41,928 nt of DNA from RBG-16-66-20 sp964616875 (GCA_964616875.1 CAZTSJ010000063.1:1-41928); one strand, 5' to 3'; shown: positions 33,634 to 41,740, counted from the stretch's first letter. A program made the numbers and translations. Notes: generated from the letters alone by a model not told the origin.

Positions 33634-34938
33634 CTGAACGAGCCGCTCCAGCTGCAGCAGATCGGGAAGTATCCGGTCGAGCGCCACCTCGGATCCGGCG
33701 CGACTTCCGAGGTCTACCTTTGCCACGACACCTTTGCCAAGCGCAATGTGGCGGTAAAGCTCGTCTCCACGTCGCTGTTCAACGACCCGGACCGCGGCAA
33801 ACTCTACCGCAAGCTCTTCGTAACCGAGGCATCGCTCGCCGGCAAGCTGCAGCACCCGCACATCTGCCAGATCTACGACGCGGTGTCGGACGCGGCTCTG
33901 CATTACATCGTGATGGAATACGTCGACGGCGGCACGCTGGCGAAATTCTGCGCACCTGAAGCTCTGCTGCCGATCGACAAAATAGTGGAAATCGCGTTCA
34001 AGTGCACGCGCGCCCTGGAATTCGCGCACAAGATGGGCATCACGCACCGCGACGTCAAGCCCGCCAACATCCTCTACGCCGGCCAGACCGACGTCAAGAT
34101 TTCGGACTTCGGCGCCGCGCTCATCGCCAGCGGCGACTCGACGCAGATCTCGGCCATCGGCTCACCCGCCTACATGTCGCCGCAGCAGGTGAAGGAGCAT
34201 CCGCTCGATCACCGCACCGACATCTACTCCATGGGCGTGGTCATGTACCACCTGCTCGCCGGCCGGCTGCCCTTCCAGGCCTCCAACAACTTCAGCCTGA
34301 TCTACCAGATCACGGGCACCGAGCCGCAGCCGCCCTCCGCGCACCGACCGGAGATTCCACGGGCCATCGACGACATCGTGCGCCGCGCGATGGCGCGGGA
34401 CCTGGAGCACCGCTACGCAGAATGGGAGGAGTTCTCGGTCGATCTGGCCGCAGTGTTCCGCGGCGAACCGGCCGGCGGCGGCGCGCACGCCCGCGAACAG
34501 GAGTTCGCCGACTCCGACAAATTCGAAACCTTGCGCGCGCTGCCCTTCTTCGAGAATTTCTCCGACGCCGAGATCTGGGAAGTGGCGCACGTTTCAGCCT
34601 GGCGCCAGGCGCGTACTGGCGAAGTGATCATGAAGGAAGGCGAGCAGGGCGACTACTTCTGCATCATCGCCGACGGACAGGTCAAGGTCACCAAGCGCAA
34701 CAAGCTGCTGAACGTGCTGCGCGCCGGCGAATGCTTCGGCGAAATGGCCTACCTGCAGAAGGCCGCGCAGGTGCGGGGGGCGGATGTCACCGTGATGAGC
34801 GATTGCAAGATCGTCTCGGTGCCCACCGGCAAGCTGGCGCAGGCCTCCGACGCCTGCCGGCACAAATTCGACCGGGCGTTCATGGAAATCCTCGTCGAGC
34901 GGCTGTCGATGGCCAACATCCGCCTGTCGGGCGTGTGA
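33634..34938 (+). CDS. Ser/Thr protein kinase fused to a cyclic-nucleotide-binding domain
   Basis: From a CTG at 33634 the product is 434 aa. The Hanks-type kinase domain (about 11-275) has the P-loop GSGATSEVYL, Lys42, Glu66, HRDVKPANIL with catalytic Asp140, DFG at 158-160 and the APE-like SPAYMSPQQ. The C-terminal cNMP-binding domain (about 297-425) has a cassette FGEMAYLQKAAQVRGADV in place of the usual FGE...RAA. No transmembrane segment is seen, so it is a soluble kinase. No ATG or GTG lies before the P-loop. The alternatives are a TTG at 33535, deep inside argH, or the CTG, which has a GAGGCGG Shine-Dalgarno 5 bp upstream. Its targets are unknown. Confidence 0.88.
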   Translation: MNEPLQLQQIGKYPVERHLGSGATSEVYLCHDTFAKRNVAVKLVSTSLFNDPDRGKLYRKLFVTEASLAGKLQHPHICQIYDAVSDAALHYIVMEYVDGGTLAKFCAPEALLPIDKIVEIAFKCTRALEFAHKMGITHRDVKPANILYAGQTDVKISDFGAALIASGDSTQISAIGSPAYMSPQQVKEHPLDHRTDIYSMGVVMYHLLAGRLPFQASNNFSLIYQITGTEPQPPSAHRPEIPRAIDDIVRRAMARDLEHRYAEWEEFSVDLAAVFRGEPAGGGAHAREQEFADSDKFETLRALPFFENFSDAEIWEVAHVSAWRQARTGEVIMKEGEQGDYFCIIADGQVKVTKRNKLLNVLRAGECFGEMAYLQKAAQVRGADVTVMSDCKIVSVPTGKLAQASDACRHKFDRAFMEILVERLSMANIRLSGV

Positions 34939-35124
34939 GCGCCGTGCGCCGCATAACAGGTGCCAATGTCGCGTCAAGCGCCGCTATTTCTACGCTTTCA
35001 GGTAGTACGAATACTTCCATAGCGTAAAACGGGTAGGGTGCGCACGGCACAACGTCCACCGTCTCTCGTGTGCGCGGCGCAGACCCTTCCCTTTCTGAAT
35101 TCGAAAATCACATTGGAAGCCAAG
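34939..35124. other. Intergenic region before the TPM-domain gene
   Basis: These 186 bp hold no gene I can support. The region is less GC-rich than its neighbours and has a GCGTAAAACG element (about 35020-35030) and a Shine-Dalgarno-like GGAA at 35115-35118. A promoter for the next gene is likely here but no clear box pair stands out. Confidence 0.3.
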
Positions 35125-36423
35125 ATGGTAGCCGCGATTGCAAGACTGCTCGTGTCGTCCATGGCGCTGGTTGCGCTGCCGGTCCATGGCCAGGACCCGA
35201 TCCCGAAATTCGAACAGTACGTGACGGATCGGGCGGGCCTGCTCTCTGCGCACACGACGCAGCCGCTGGAAGCGCTGCTGCGGGAATTCGAGGCGCGCAA
35301 GGGCAGCCGGATAGCCGCGCTGATCGTGCCCTCCACGCAGCCCGAGTCCATAGAGCGGTTCGCGCAGCGCGCCGCCGAACAGTGGATACCCGGCAGCGGC
35401 GCGATCCTGGTGATCGCGGTGAATGAACGCGCCGTCCGCGTCGAGATCGGCCCTAAACGTATGATGACGGACCAAGCGGCAAGAGTCGTCGAGGCCGATA
35501 TCGTCGCGCCCAGTATCCGCGCCGGCGACGCCGATACCGGTGTGGACTTCGGCTTGCGTACCATGATGGACGTCATCGATAGGGGCCCCGGCGTGTGGCT
35601 CGGAACGTTCACGGCGACGACGGCCCCGGCCAGCCCCGACGACTCAACGCGCGGCAGGAACATCGCGTTCCTCGTCATGGCTGTGGCGCTCGTGGCCGGA
35701 CTTGTTGGATGGTGGATGTGGAAGCGGCGCCCTGCCTATGCGGAAGCTGGGCAAAGCGCGCCGGGTGTACCCGGCGCCCTGACCTGGTACTCCCCTTCGT
35801 CACTCATGATCATCGCCGTCAATCTCCTTCCGCTCTGGGGAGTGTTCTTCCAAGGATGGTCGATATTCGTGTTGTTTGTTCTGTTCTGGCTCGAGAACGT
35901 GGTGCTCATATTGACAAACGCGTTGCGCATACTGTTCGCCAACCCGGGCGATTCCGGACTGTGGTTGCAGAAACCATTCCTGATGCTCGGCAACTGCTTC
36001 CAGTACGGCTTCTTTGCGGCCGCACATATCACAGGCATCTTCATGGTATTTGCAGAAAATGATTTCGAGCGCTTCAACCCCATAAGCTGGAAGCAAAATC
36101 CCATCGAGGAGGGGTTGCGCGTCATCGAGGCTCTGGCTCTGGACATCTGGCAGGTGTTCGCAATGATGGTCGCCGCGCATGTACTCGTGTTCTGCGTGTA
36201 TTACATCTTTCGCGGCGAATACCGGAACGTGGATATCGAGGAACTGATGGACAAGCCGTTGGGCCGCCTCTTGCTCCTGCATGTGACGCTCATCCTGGGC
36301 GGAGCCGCCACGATGGGCTTGGGCTCCCCGGTCGGGGGGATGCTGATCCTGATTGCCCTGAAAATCGGCGGAGAACTGCTGACGCACCTCGGCCTGGTCA
36401 CGCAGGTTCGCTCGCCGAGTTGA
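35125..36423 (+). CDS. TPM-domain protein with C-terminal multi-helix membrane domain (DUF6498-like)
   Basis: This 432-aa protein has a signal peptide (1-23, ending VHGQ), then a TPM domain (about 30-165) with YVTDRAGLLS, GAILVIAVNERAVRVEIG and the tail VAPSIRAGDADTGVDFGL. A first transmembrane helix lies at about 181-198, then a linker, then five or so helices (about 225-425) including FWLENVVLILTNALRI. TPM domains face the periplasm and have been linked to phosphatase activity and photosystem or respirasome upkeep in different organisms. The second half resembles DUF6498 by my memory of its FWxEN motif. The ATG at 35125 was chosen for the signal peptide. Its function is unknown. Confidence 0.75.
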   Translation: MVAAIARLLVSSMALVALPVHGQDPIPKFEQYVTDRAGLLSAHTTQPLEALLREFEARKGSRIAALIVPSTQPESIERFAQRAAEQWIPGSGAILVIAVNERAVRVEIGPKRMMTDQAARVVEADIVAPSIRAGDADTGVDFGLRTMMDVIDRGPGVWLGTFTATTAPASPDDSTRGRNIAFLVMAVALVAGLVGWWMWKRRPAYAEAGQSAPGVPGALTWYSPSSLMIIAVNLLPLWGVFFQGWSIFVLFVLFWLENVVLILTNALRILFANPGDSGLWLQKPFLMLGNCFQYGFFAAAHITGIFMVFAENDFERFNPISWKQNPIEEGLRVIEALALDIWQVFAMMVAAHVLVFCVYYIFRGEYRNVDIEELMDKPLGRLLLLHVTLILGGAATMGLGSPVGGMLILIALKIGGELLTHLGLVTQVRSPS

Positions 36424-36632
36424 CCGCCCTGCTTTCCCGAGCGTAACCCACGAGTGGCTCCATCGCGAACAACAGCGAATCGCTCGATCTGCGGGCGCTT
36501 TGGGCGCCCGATGCCGCGTTGTGCAAGCACATCCGGGTGGACGATCTCGCCGCCGATGCGCGAGGCCGGCGATCCGGTCGCGCGCTTCGTGCGCGCGGCC
36601 TTATAAGCAGGCGTAAGTACGCCGACCGCGAT
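36424..36632. other. Intergenic region with hairpins and a decayed coding trace
   Basis: Two strong GC hairpins occur: CGGGCGC/GCGCCCG at 36492-36510 and CGCGCGC/GCGCGCG at 36579-36597. Neither has a T run. Two plus-strand frames read like pieces of one lost protein: SESLDLRALWAPDAALCKH, then in another frame MREAGDPVARFVRAAL ending at a TAA (36602-36604). I do not recognise the family. The region separates the convergent TPM and grxD genes. Confidence 0.3.
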
Positions 36633-36956
36633 TCAGGCCTGCTGGCGAAGCCCTTCCAGCAGCTTCTGAAGTTCGCCGGACTGGTACATCTCTTTCACGA
36701 TATCCGAACCGCCGACAAACTCACCGTTGACGTATAGCTGGGGGATCGTCGGCCAGTTGGCGTAATCCTTGATGCCCTGGCGGATGTCGGGATTCTCCAG
36801 CACGTTGACGGTGAAGAAGCTCTTCACGCCGCAGGCGTTGAGCGTCTGCACCGCGAGCTGAGAGAAACCGCACTGGGGAAACTGTGGCGTGCCCTTCATG
36901 TAGAGCACCACGGGATTGCCGGTGACCTGCTGTTTGATCTTGTCTTGAGTGTCCAT
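36633..36956 (-). CDS. grxD: Monothiol glutaredoxin Grx4 (GrxD)
   Basis: GrxD binds a [2Fe-2S] cluster with glutathione and passes clusters to target proteins, often with BolA. It is 107 aa. The active site is CGFS with Cys29, preceded by the glutathione-binding Lys21 in LYMKGTPQFPQ. WPTIPQLYVNGEFVGGSDI is the usual second block. The start is the ATG at 36956 (MDTQDKIKQQ); an ATG three codons earlier at 36965 would overlap the prmC stop. It is the last gene of the hemA-prfA-prmC-grxD run. Confidence 0.95.
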   Translation of the reverse strand: MDTQDKIKQQVTGNPVVLYMKGTPQFPQCGFSQLAVQTLNACGVKSFFTVNVLENPDIRQGIKDYANWPTIPQLYVNGEFVGGSDIVKEMYQSGELQKLLEGLRQQA

Positions 36957-36961
36957 GGCCG

Positions 36962-37753
36962 TCATTTTAGCTTTCCGCCCGAGACGCGCGCAATGCCTGC
37001 CAGGTCGGGCCAATTGGTGATGGATTCAAGCCCCGCTGTCGCGAGCAAGTCCCTCACTGCCTTTTCCTGTCCCTGGCCGTGTTCCAGCAGCAACCAGGCC
37101 CCGGGAACGAGGTGCGCGGTCGCGCCCTTCGCGATGTCCCTGATCGAATCAAGGCCATCCGGTCCACTCACCAGCGCCCCCAGCGGCTCGAAGCGCAGCG
37201 CGGCGAGGTGCGGATCGCCCTGGGCGATGTAGGGCGGGTTGGCGACCACCAGCTCGAAATGCTCCCCCGCGACCGGCTCGAACCAGCGGCCGTGGCGGAA
37301 ATCGACGTCGAGATTGAATTTGGCGGCGTTGCGTTTTGCCATCAGCAGGGCGGATAGGTCGGCATCTACCGCCACGACCCTGGTTCGAGGACTGTTGTAC
37401 TTGACGGCTATTGCAATTGCGCCGCAGCCGGTGCCAAGATCGAGCACGGATCCTGGCTTCTTCTCCAGCGCCAGATCGACCAGCAGTTCGGTCTCGGGCC
37501 TGGGCACGAGAACGCAAGGGTTGACTGCAAGCTCCAAGCCGTAGAACTCCTTGCGCCCGAGAATGTAGGCAACGGGTTCTCCCTTGGTCCTTCTTTGCAC
37601 GAATTCAAGGAAAGCGTTCTCGACTTCAAAAGGAATTTCCTGTTGCGGCGAGGCAATGAGGCTCGCTTGCGAAAATCCGCAAACCTCTGCCAGCAGCAGT
37701 CGTGCTTCCCGAACGTCGATACCCGACGCCGCCATCGCCTCTGCAATCGTCAC
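36962..37753 (-). CDS. prmC: Peptide chain release factor N5-glutamine methyltransferase
   Basis: PrmC methylates the glutamine of the GGQ motif in release factors RF1 and RF2. It is 263 aa with an N-terminal helical domain and a SAM-binding domain: LDLGTGCGAIAIA at about 104-116 and catalytic NPPY at 172-175. The start is GTG and overlaps the stop of prfA, which encodes its substrate, by 4 bp. Confidence 0.96.
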   Translation of the reverse strand: MTIAEAMAASGIDVREARLLLAEVCGFSQASLIASPQQEIPFEVENAFLEFVQRRTKGEPVAYILGRKEFYGLELAVNPCVLVPRPETELLVDLALEKKPGSVLDLGTGCGAIAIAVKYNSPRTRVVAVDADLSALLMAKRNAAKFNLDVDFRHGRWFEPVAGEHFELVVANPPYIAQGDPHLAALRFEPLGALVSGPDGLDSIRDIAKGATAHLVPGAWLLLEHGQGQEKAVRDLLATAGLESITNWPDLAGIARVSGGKLK

Positions 37754-38835
37754 AGCATTCTTTCGGAGAGCTGCGCCAGCTGCTCGGCAGTGTGCTCCGC
37801 GGCGAGGGCGTTGACAACGTCGTCCAGTTCGCCGTCCATGATGCGCTCGATCTTGTACAGGGTCAGGTTGATGCGGTGGTCGGTGACGCGGCCCTGCGGG
37901 AAGTTGTAGGTGCGGATGCGCTCGGAGCGGTCGCCCGAACCGATCAGCGACTTGCGCGTCGAAGCGGTTTTGGCCGCGAGTTCCTTTTCCTGCTTGTCCT
38001 TGATGCGCGCGGCGAGCACCGAGAGGGCACGCTCCCGGTTCTTGTGCTGCGAGCGCGAGTCCTGGCATTCGACCACGATGCCGGTGGGCAGGTGGGTGAC
38101 GCGAATCGCCGAATCGGTCTTGTTGACGTGCTGCCCGCCGGCGCCCGAGGCGCGGAAGGTGTCGATGCGCAGCTCGGCAGGGTTGAGCACCACCTCGCCG
38201 ACCGCGTCGGCTTCCGGAAACACCGCGACCGTACAGGCGGAAGTGTGGATCCGCCCCTGCGTCTCGGTCTCGGGCACGCGCTGCACGCGGTGGCCGCCCG
38301 ATTCGAACTTGAGCCTGGAGTAGGCGCCCTGTCCCGCGACGCGCGCGATCACTTCCTTGTAGCCCCCCAGTTCGGAAGGACTCTCCGATATCAGCTCTAC
38401 CTGCCAGCGCTGGCGCTCGGCATAGCGCGTGTACATGCGGAACAGGTCGCCCGCGAAGAGCCCCGACTCGTCGCCGCCGGTGCCGGCGCGCACCTCGAGG
38501 AAGATATTACGCTCGTCGTTCGGATCGCGCGGCAGCAGCGCCGCCTGCACCTCGGCTTCCAGCCTGACCATCGTGCCCTGAGCCGCCTTGATCTCCTCCT
38601 CCGCGTAGCCTTTCATCGCAGGATCGGAGGCCATCGCGGCCGCTTCGGCGGCGTCGCGCTCCGCCTGCTGGTAACGGCCGTAGAGCTCGACCAGGCGGCT
38701 GAGTTCGGCGTGCTCGCGCGACAGCTTGCGGAATTCGCCCATGTCGCGCGCCGCGTTCTCGGCCGAGAGCAGCCGGTTCAGCTCCTCCAGCCGTTTCGCG
38801 AGGCTGTCGAGCTTCGTGCGCAGCGAGTGCTTCAA
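37750..38835 (-). CDS. prfA: Peptide chain release factor 1
   Basis: RF1 ends translation at UAA and UAG. It is 361 aa. The GGQ loop is GAGGQHVNKTDSAIR, with GGQ at 233-235; the stop-codon selector PxT is PET at 188-190, which marks RF1 rather than RF2. Overlaps of 4 bp on both sides couple it to hemA and prmC, the well-known hemA-prfA-prmC arrangement. Confidence 0.97.
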   Translation of the reverse strand: MKHSLRTKLDSLAKRLEELNRLLSAENAARDMGEFRKLSREHAELSRLVELYGRYQQAERDAAEAAAMASDPAMKGYAEEEIKAAQGTMVRLEAEVQAALLPRDPNDERNIFLEVRAGTGGDESGLFAGDLFRMYTRYAERQRWQVELISESPSELGGYKEVIARVAGQGAYSRLKFESGGHRVQRVPETETQGRIHTSACTVAVFPEADAVGEVVLNPAELRIDTFRASGAGGQHVNKTDSAIRVTHLPTGIVVECQDSRSQHKNRERALSVLAARIKDKQEKELAAKTASTRKSLIGSGDRSERIRTYNFPQGRVTDHRINLTLYKIERIMDGELDDVVNALAAEHTAEQLAQLSERML

Positions 38836-40088
38836 GGTCTGAGTCGAAACAGACGGGCGAGCGTATCGGCGAGCGTGCGCCGCTCATCGCCGGTGGCTTC
38901 GTTCATCGCCTGTGTAGGCGCATGCATGAGCTTGTTGGTGAGACCCTGCGAGAGCGCCTCGAGCACCTGCTTCGGATCGTCGCCCCGCGCGAGCAGCCTT
39001 TGCGCGCGCTCCACCTCGTAGCGGCGCGCTTCCTCGGCCTGCTCGCGCAATGCGCGGATCAAGGGCACTGTTTGCCGCACCTGCATCCAGTGCATGAACT
39101 GGCCGACCTGGGCATCGATGATGACTTCGGCCTGTTCCACCGCCGAGCGGCGCGCATCGAGGTTGCCCTGCACGATGCCCTTCAGATCGTCGATCGTGTA
39201 AAGAAAAACATCGTCGAGTTCCCCGACTTCGGGCTCGATGTCGCGCGGCACCGCCAGGTCCACCATGAACATCGGCAGGCGGCGGCGTGCTTTCAACGCG
39301 CGCTCGACCATTCCCTTACCCAGGATCGGCAGCGAACTCGCGGTGCTCGAGATCACGATATCGTGCTCGTGCAGATGCGCGGCAAGTTCGCGCAGTTCGA
39401 TCGCGCGCGCGTTGAAGCGCCGCGCCAGCGCCGCGGCCCGCTCCAGCGTCCGGTTGGCCACCGTGATGCGCGCAGGCCCTTGCGCCGCGAAGTGCGTCGC
39501 GCACAGCTCGATCATCTCGCCCGCGCCGATGAACAGCACCTTCTGGTCCTTGAGCGAGGGAAAGATTCGCGCCGCGAGTTTCACCGTCGCCGCCGCCATG
39601 GACACGCTGTGCGCGCCCAACTGCGTGGTGCTGCGCACTTCCTTGGCTACCGCGAAGGAGCGCTGGAACAGCTTGTTGAGCACCGCGCCCAGCGTGCCGG
39701 CGGCTTCCGCCGAGCGCACTGCGTCCTTCATCTGGCCCAGAATCTCCGGCTCGCCCAGCACCATCGAATCCAGCCCCGAGGCAACGCGAAAAACGTGCCG
39801 CACTGCCTGCTCGCGCGGCAGCGCGTACAGGCAAGGCGACAGTTCCTGCAGGTCGACGCTGTGGTATTTCGCCAGCCACGCGGCGACCGCCGCGCGCTTT
39901 TCATCCTGCCAATCCCCCGAGAGGTAAAGCTCGGTGCGGTTGCAGGTCGAGAGGATCGCGGCTTCGGGCGCAAGCAGACGCTTGGCCTCGCCAAGCGCCT
40001 CGCCCAGGCGCTCGACCTGGAATACCACTTTCTCGCGCATCGTCAGCGGCGCGGTGTGGTGGTTGAGCCCAAGGGCGAAGATGGTCAT
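38832..40088 (-). CDS. hemA: Glutamyl-tRNA reductase
   Basis: HemA reduces glutamyl-tRNA to glutamate-1-semialdehyde, the entry step of the C5 route to tetrapyrroles. It is 418 aa. The catalytic Cys49 lies in LSTCNRTELY and the NADPH-binding domain starts with VLFIGAGEMIEL. This shows that the organism uses the glutamate route rather than ALA synthase. It heads the minus-strand run and is divergent from the ACP gene across 87 bp. Confidence 0.97.
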   Translation of the reverse strand: MTIFALGLNHHTAPLTMREKVVFQVERLGEALGEAKRLLAPEAAILSTCNRTELYLSGDWQDEKRAAVAAWLAKYHSVDLQELSPCLYALPREQAVRHVFRVASGLDSMVLGEPEILGQMKDAVRSAEAAGTLGAVLNKLFQRSFAVAKEVRSTTQLGAHSVSMAAATVKLAARIFPSLKDQKVLFIGAGEMIELCATHFAAQGPARITVANRTLERAAALARRFNARAIELRELAAHLHEHDIVISSTASSLPILGKGMVERALKARRRLPMFMVDLAVPRDIEPEVGELDDVFLYTIDDLKGIVQGNLDARRSAVEQAEVIIDAQVGQFMHWMQVRQTVPLIRALREQAEEARRYEVERAQRLLARGDDPKQVLEALSQGLTNKLMHAPTQAMNEATGDERRTLADTLARLFRLRP

Positions 40089-40121
40089 GGCTGTGAGGAT
40101 GCAAGCGCTTGTTTCGTCGCC

Positions 40122-40127
40122 ATTTTA
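40122..40127 (-). promoter_or_regulatory. Candidate -10 box (TAAAAT) for hemA
   Basis: On the minus strand TAAAAT lies 33 bp before the hemA ATG, giving a leader of about 27 nt. The expected -35 position is poor. It is the only -10-like element on that strand in the gap. Confidence 0.35.
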
Positions 40128-40163
40128 CCTCCTCCGTCGCAGCGGCGAAGCGCGATCGTGGTT

Positions 40164-40169
40164 TAGAAT
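40164..40169 (+). promoter_or_regulatory. Candidate -10 box (TAGAAT) next to the ACP start codon
   Basis: TAGAAT ends 6 bp before the ACP ATG at 40176. With a normal -10 to start spacing, transcription would begin at or next to the A of the ATG, giving a leaderless mRNA. No Shine-Dalgarno is present. No good -35 box is seen. Confidence 0.4.
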
Positions 40170-40175
40170 CGGCGC

Positions 40176-40421
40176 ATGGATACCCTCGCCCGCATCAAGG
40201 ATCTAGCCATCAAGGAGCTCTCGCTCGATCCGGGCAAGCTCGACCCCAACGCGCCTCTGGCCGATCTCGGCGTGGATTCGCTGACGTTCATCGAATTCAT
40301 GTTCAAAATCGAGGACGAGTTCGGCGTCAAGGTCTCGGACGAGGATTTGCGCAAGATCAAATGCCTCGCCGACCTGGAGCGGCACGTCGCCGCGTCGCTG
40401 CCGGCCTCCGGCAAGGTCTGA
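40176..40421 (+). CDS. Stand-alone acyl carrier protein
   Basis: This 81-aa acidic ACP would be modified with 4'-phosphopantetheine at Ser35 in the motif LGVDSLTFIEF. The helix-II sequence IEFMFKIEDEFGVKVSDEDL is typical of ACPs. It differs from housekeeping AcpP, whose helix II usually starts DSLDTVEL. It is followed after 6 bp by a ketosynthase, so the two probably work together on a special acyl chain rather than in general fatty acid synthesis. Confidence 0.92.
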   Translation: MDTLARIKDLAIKELSLDPGKLDPNAPLADLGVDSLTFIEFMFKIEDEFGVKVSDEDLRKIKCLADLERHVAASLPASGKV

Positions 40422-40427
40422 TTCGCG

Positions 40428-41699
40428 GTGAGCGCGTCGCAGCGGGGAACCGCGGTGCCGGTGCGCCGGGTCGCGGTCACCGGGCTCGGCGTCGTCTCGT
40501 CACTGGGCAATAGCCTCGAAGAGTTCTACCTTTCGCTTGCCGCTGCGCGCTCTGGCGTGCGCCGCCTGCCCGAGGACGTAACGCTCGGTTCGGGTGTGCA
40601 AGTCGGCGCCCTTGCGACCTGGGATGCGGCCGCCCATTTCAAGGCAGCCGAAGCCGGCGCGCTCGACCGCGTCTCGCAATTCGCGCTCACCGCGGCAGGC
40701 GAGGCGCTTGCCGCGAGCGGACTTGTCGGCGCGGAACCGGCCGCGGCCGCGCGCGATCGCATCGGCGTTTGCTGGGGCACCGGCATGGGCGGCGCGCATA
40801 CCCTCGATGGCGCGTACAAGTCCGTCTACGGCAAAAACGACTTCCGCCTGCGGCCGCTCTCGGTGGTGATGGCGATGAACAACGCCGCGGGGTCAAACGT
40901 CGCGGTGAAATGGGGCTTGCGCGGGCCGTTCGCCAACTTCTCCACCGCCTGCTCGTCCTCCGCGATGGCAATCGGCGAAGCGATGCATGCGATTCGCGCG
41001 GGGCGCGCCGACGCGATGCTCGCGGGCGGCTCCGAAGCGCTGCTCACGCCGGGCATGCTTGCCGCATGGCAGGCGCTGCGCACGCTTTCGCCCATGGACG
41101 CGGAGGATGCCGCCGCGAGCTGCAAGCCGTTCGACCGGCGCCGCGGCGGCCTGGTACTCGGCGAGGGCGCGGCAGTGCTGGTGCTGGAGAACGAAGCGCA
41201 CGCGCGCGCGCGCGGCGCCACCATCCATGCCTTCATCACGGGCTACGGCAATACCTGCGACGCGACGCACATGTCCAAGCCCGACCGCGACGGCCAGGTG
41301 CGCGCGATGGCCCAGGCACTGGGCGAATCAGGTCTTGCGCCCGCGGCGATCGGCTACATCAACGCGCACGGCACCGCCACCATCGTCGGCGACGTCGTCG
41401 AATGCGAAGCGATCAATGCGGTGTTCGGCGAAGCGGCGGCACGCATTCCCGTGAGCTCGACGAAATCCATGCACGGCCACCTGCTCGGCGGCGCCGGTGC
41501 CATCGAAATGGCGGCCGCGCTGATGCCGTTCCGCGACGGCGTTTTCCCGCCGACCGCAAACCTCGAACAGCCCGATCCGGCCTGCGCGGTGCGCCACGTG
41601 CCGCTCAAGGCCGAGCGCGGCGATATCCCGCGCGCCGTGATGTCCAATTCCTTTGCTTTCGGCGGCTCGAACGTGGTGCTGATCGCCGAAAGAGCCTGA
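40428..41699 (+). CDS. Beta-ketoacyl-ACP synthase II-like enzyme
   Basis: This 423-aa thiolase-fold ketosynthase has the complete catalytic set: Cys175 in STACSSSAM, His314 in NAHGTAT, and His351 in KSMHGHLLGGAGAIE, with Lys346 upstream. It resembles FabF but has some departures, for example GTGMGGAHTLDGAYKSVYGK. The start is GTG at 40428. Its only partner in sight is the ACP; no ketoreductase, dehydratase or thioesterase is nearby. It could elongate a specific acyl group, such as one for a membrane lipid or an aryl polyene. The product is unknown. Confidence 0.92.
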   Translation: MSASQRGTAVPVRRVAVTGLGVVSSLGNSLEEFYLSLAAARSGVRRLPEDVTLGSGVQVGALATWDAAAHFKAAEAGALDRVSQFALTAAGEALAASGLVGAEPAAAARDRIGVCWGTGMGGAHTLDGAYKSVYGKNDFRLRPLSVVMAMNNAAGSNVAVKWGLRGPFANFSTACSSSAMAIGEAMHAIRAGRADAMLAGGSEALLTPGMLAAWQALRTLSPMDAEDAAASCKPFDRRRGGLVLGEGAAVLVLENEAHARARGATIHAFITGYGNTCDATHMSKPDRDGQVRAMAQALGESGLAPAAIGYINAHGTATIVGDVVECEAINAVFGEAAARIPVSSTKSMHGHLLGGAGAIEMAAALMPFRDGVFPPTANLEQPDPACAVRHVPLKAERGDIPRAVMSNSFAFGGSNVVLIAERA

Positions 41700-41704
41700 A
41701 GAGT

Positions 41705-41734
41705 TGGTGGCCAAGGGCGGAATCACCCTTGGCC
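41705..41734 (-). pseudogene. tRNA-Phe remnant reduced to an acceptor minihelix
   Basis: On the minus strand this reads GGCCAAG (the 5' acceptor strand of tRNA-Phe), a shortened T-arm, then CCGCC-CTTGGCC-A-CCA. It keeps both acceptor strands, the T-stem 3' side, the discriminator and CCA, while the D-arm, anticodon arm and most of the T-loop are gone. Bases 41704-41724 are identical to 41760-41780 in the complete tRNA-Phe. It looks like an internal deletion of a tandem tRNA-Phe copy. Confidence 0.5.
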
Positions 41735-41740
41735 AATTTT
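41708..41740 (+). terminator. Intrinsic terminator after the ketosynthase gene
   Basis: This is a perfect 10-bp stem TGGCCAAGGG (41708-41717) / CCCTTGGCCA (41726-41735) with loop CGGAATCA, followed by ATTTT. It lies 8 bp after the ketosynthase stop. It is built from the acceptor-stem sequence of the tRNA-Phe remnant. Confidence 0.6.

Noticed and set aside
36560..36620. A second attC-like site near the GC hairpin before grxD
   Set aside because: The text to the right loosely resembles the end of an attC site, but there is no GTT core, no R'' box and no correctly placed extrahelical bases.
37702..40166. Two plus-strand open frames of over 400 codons opposite prfA and hemA
   Set aside because: Shadows of prfA and hemA; low-complexity Arg/His/Leu-rich products.
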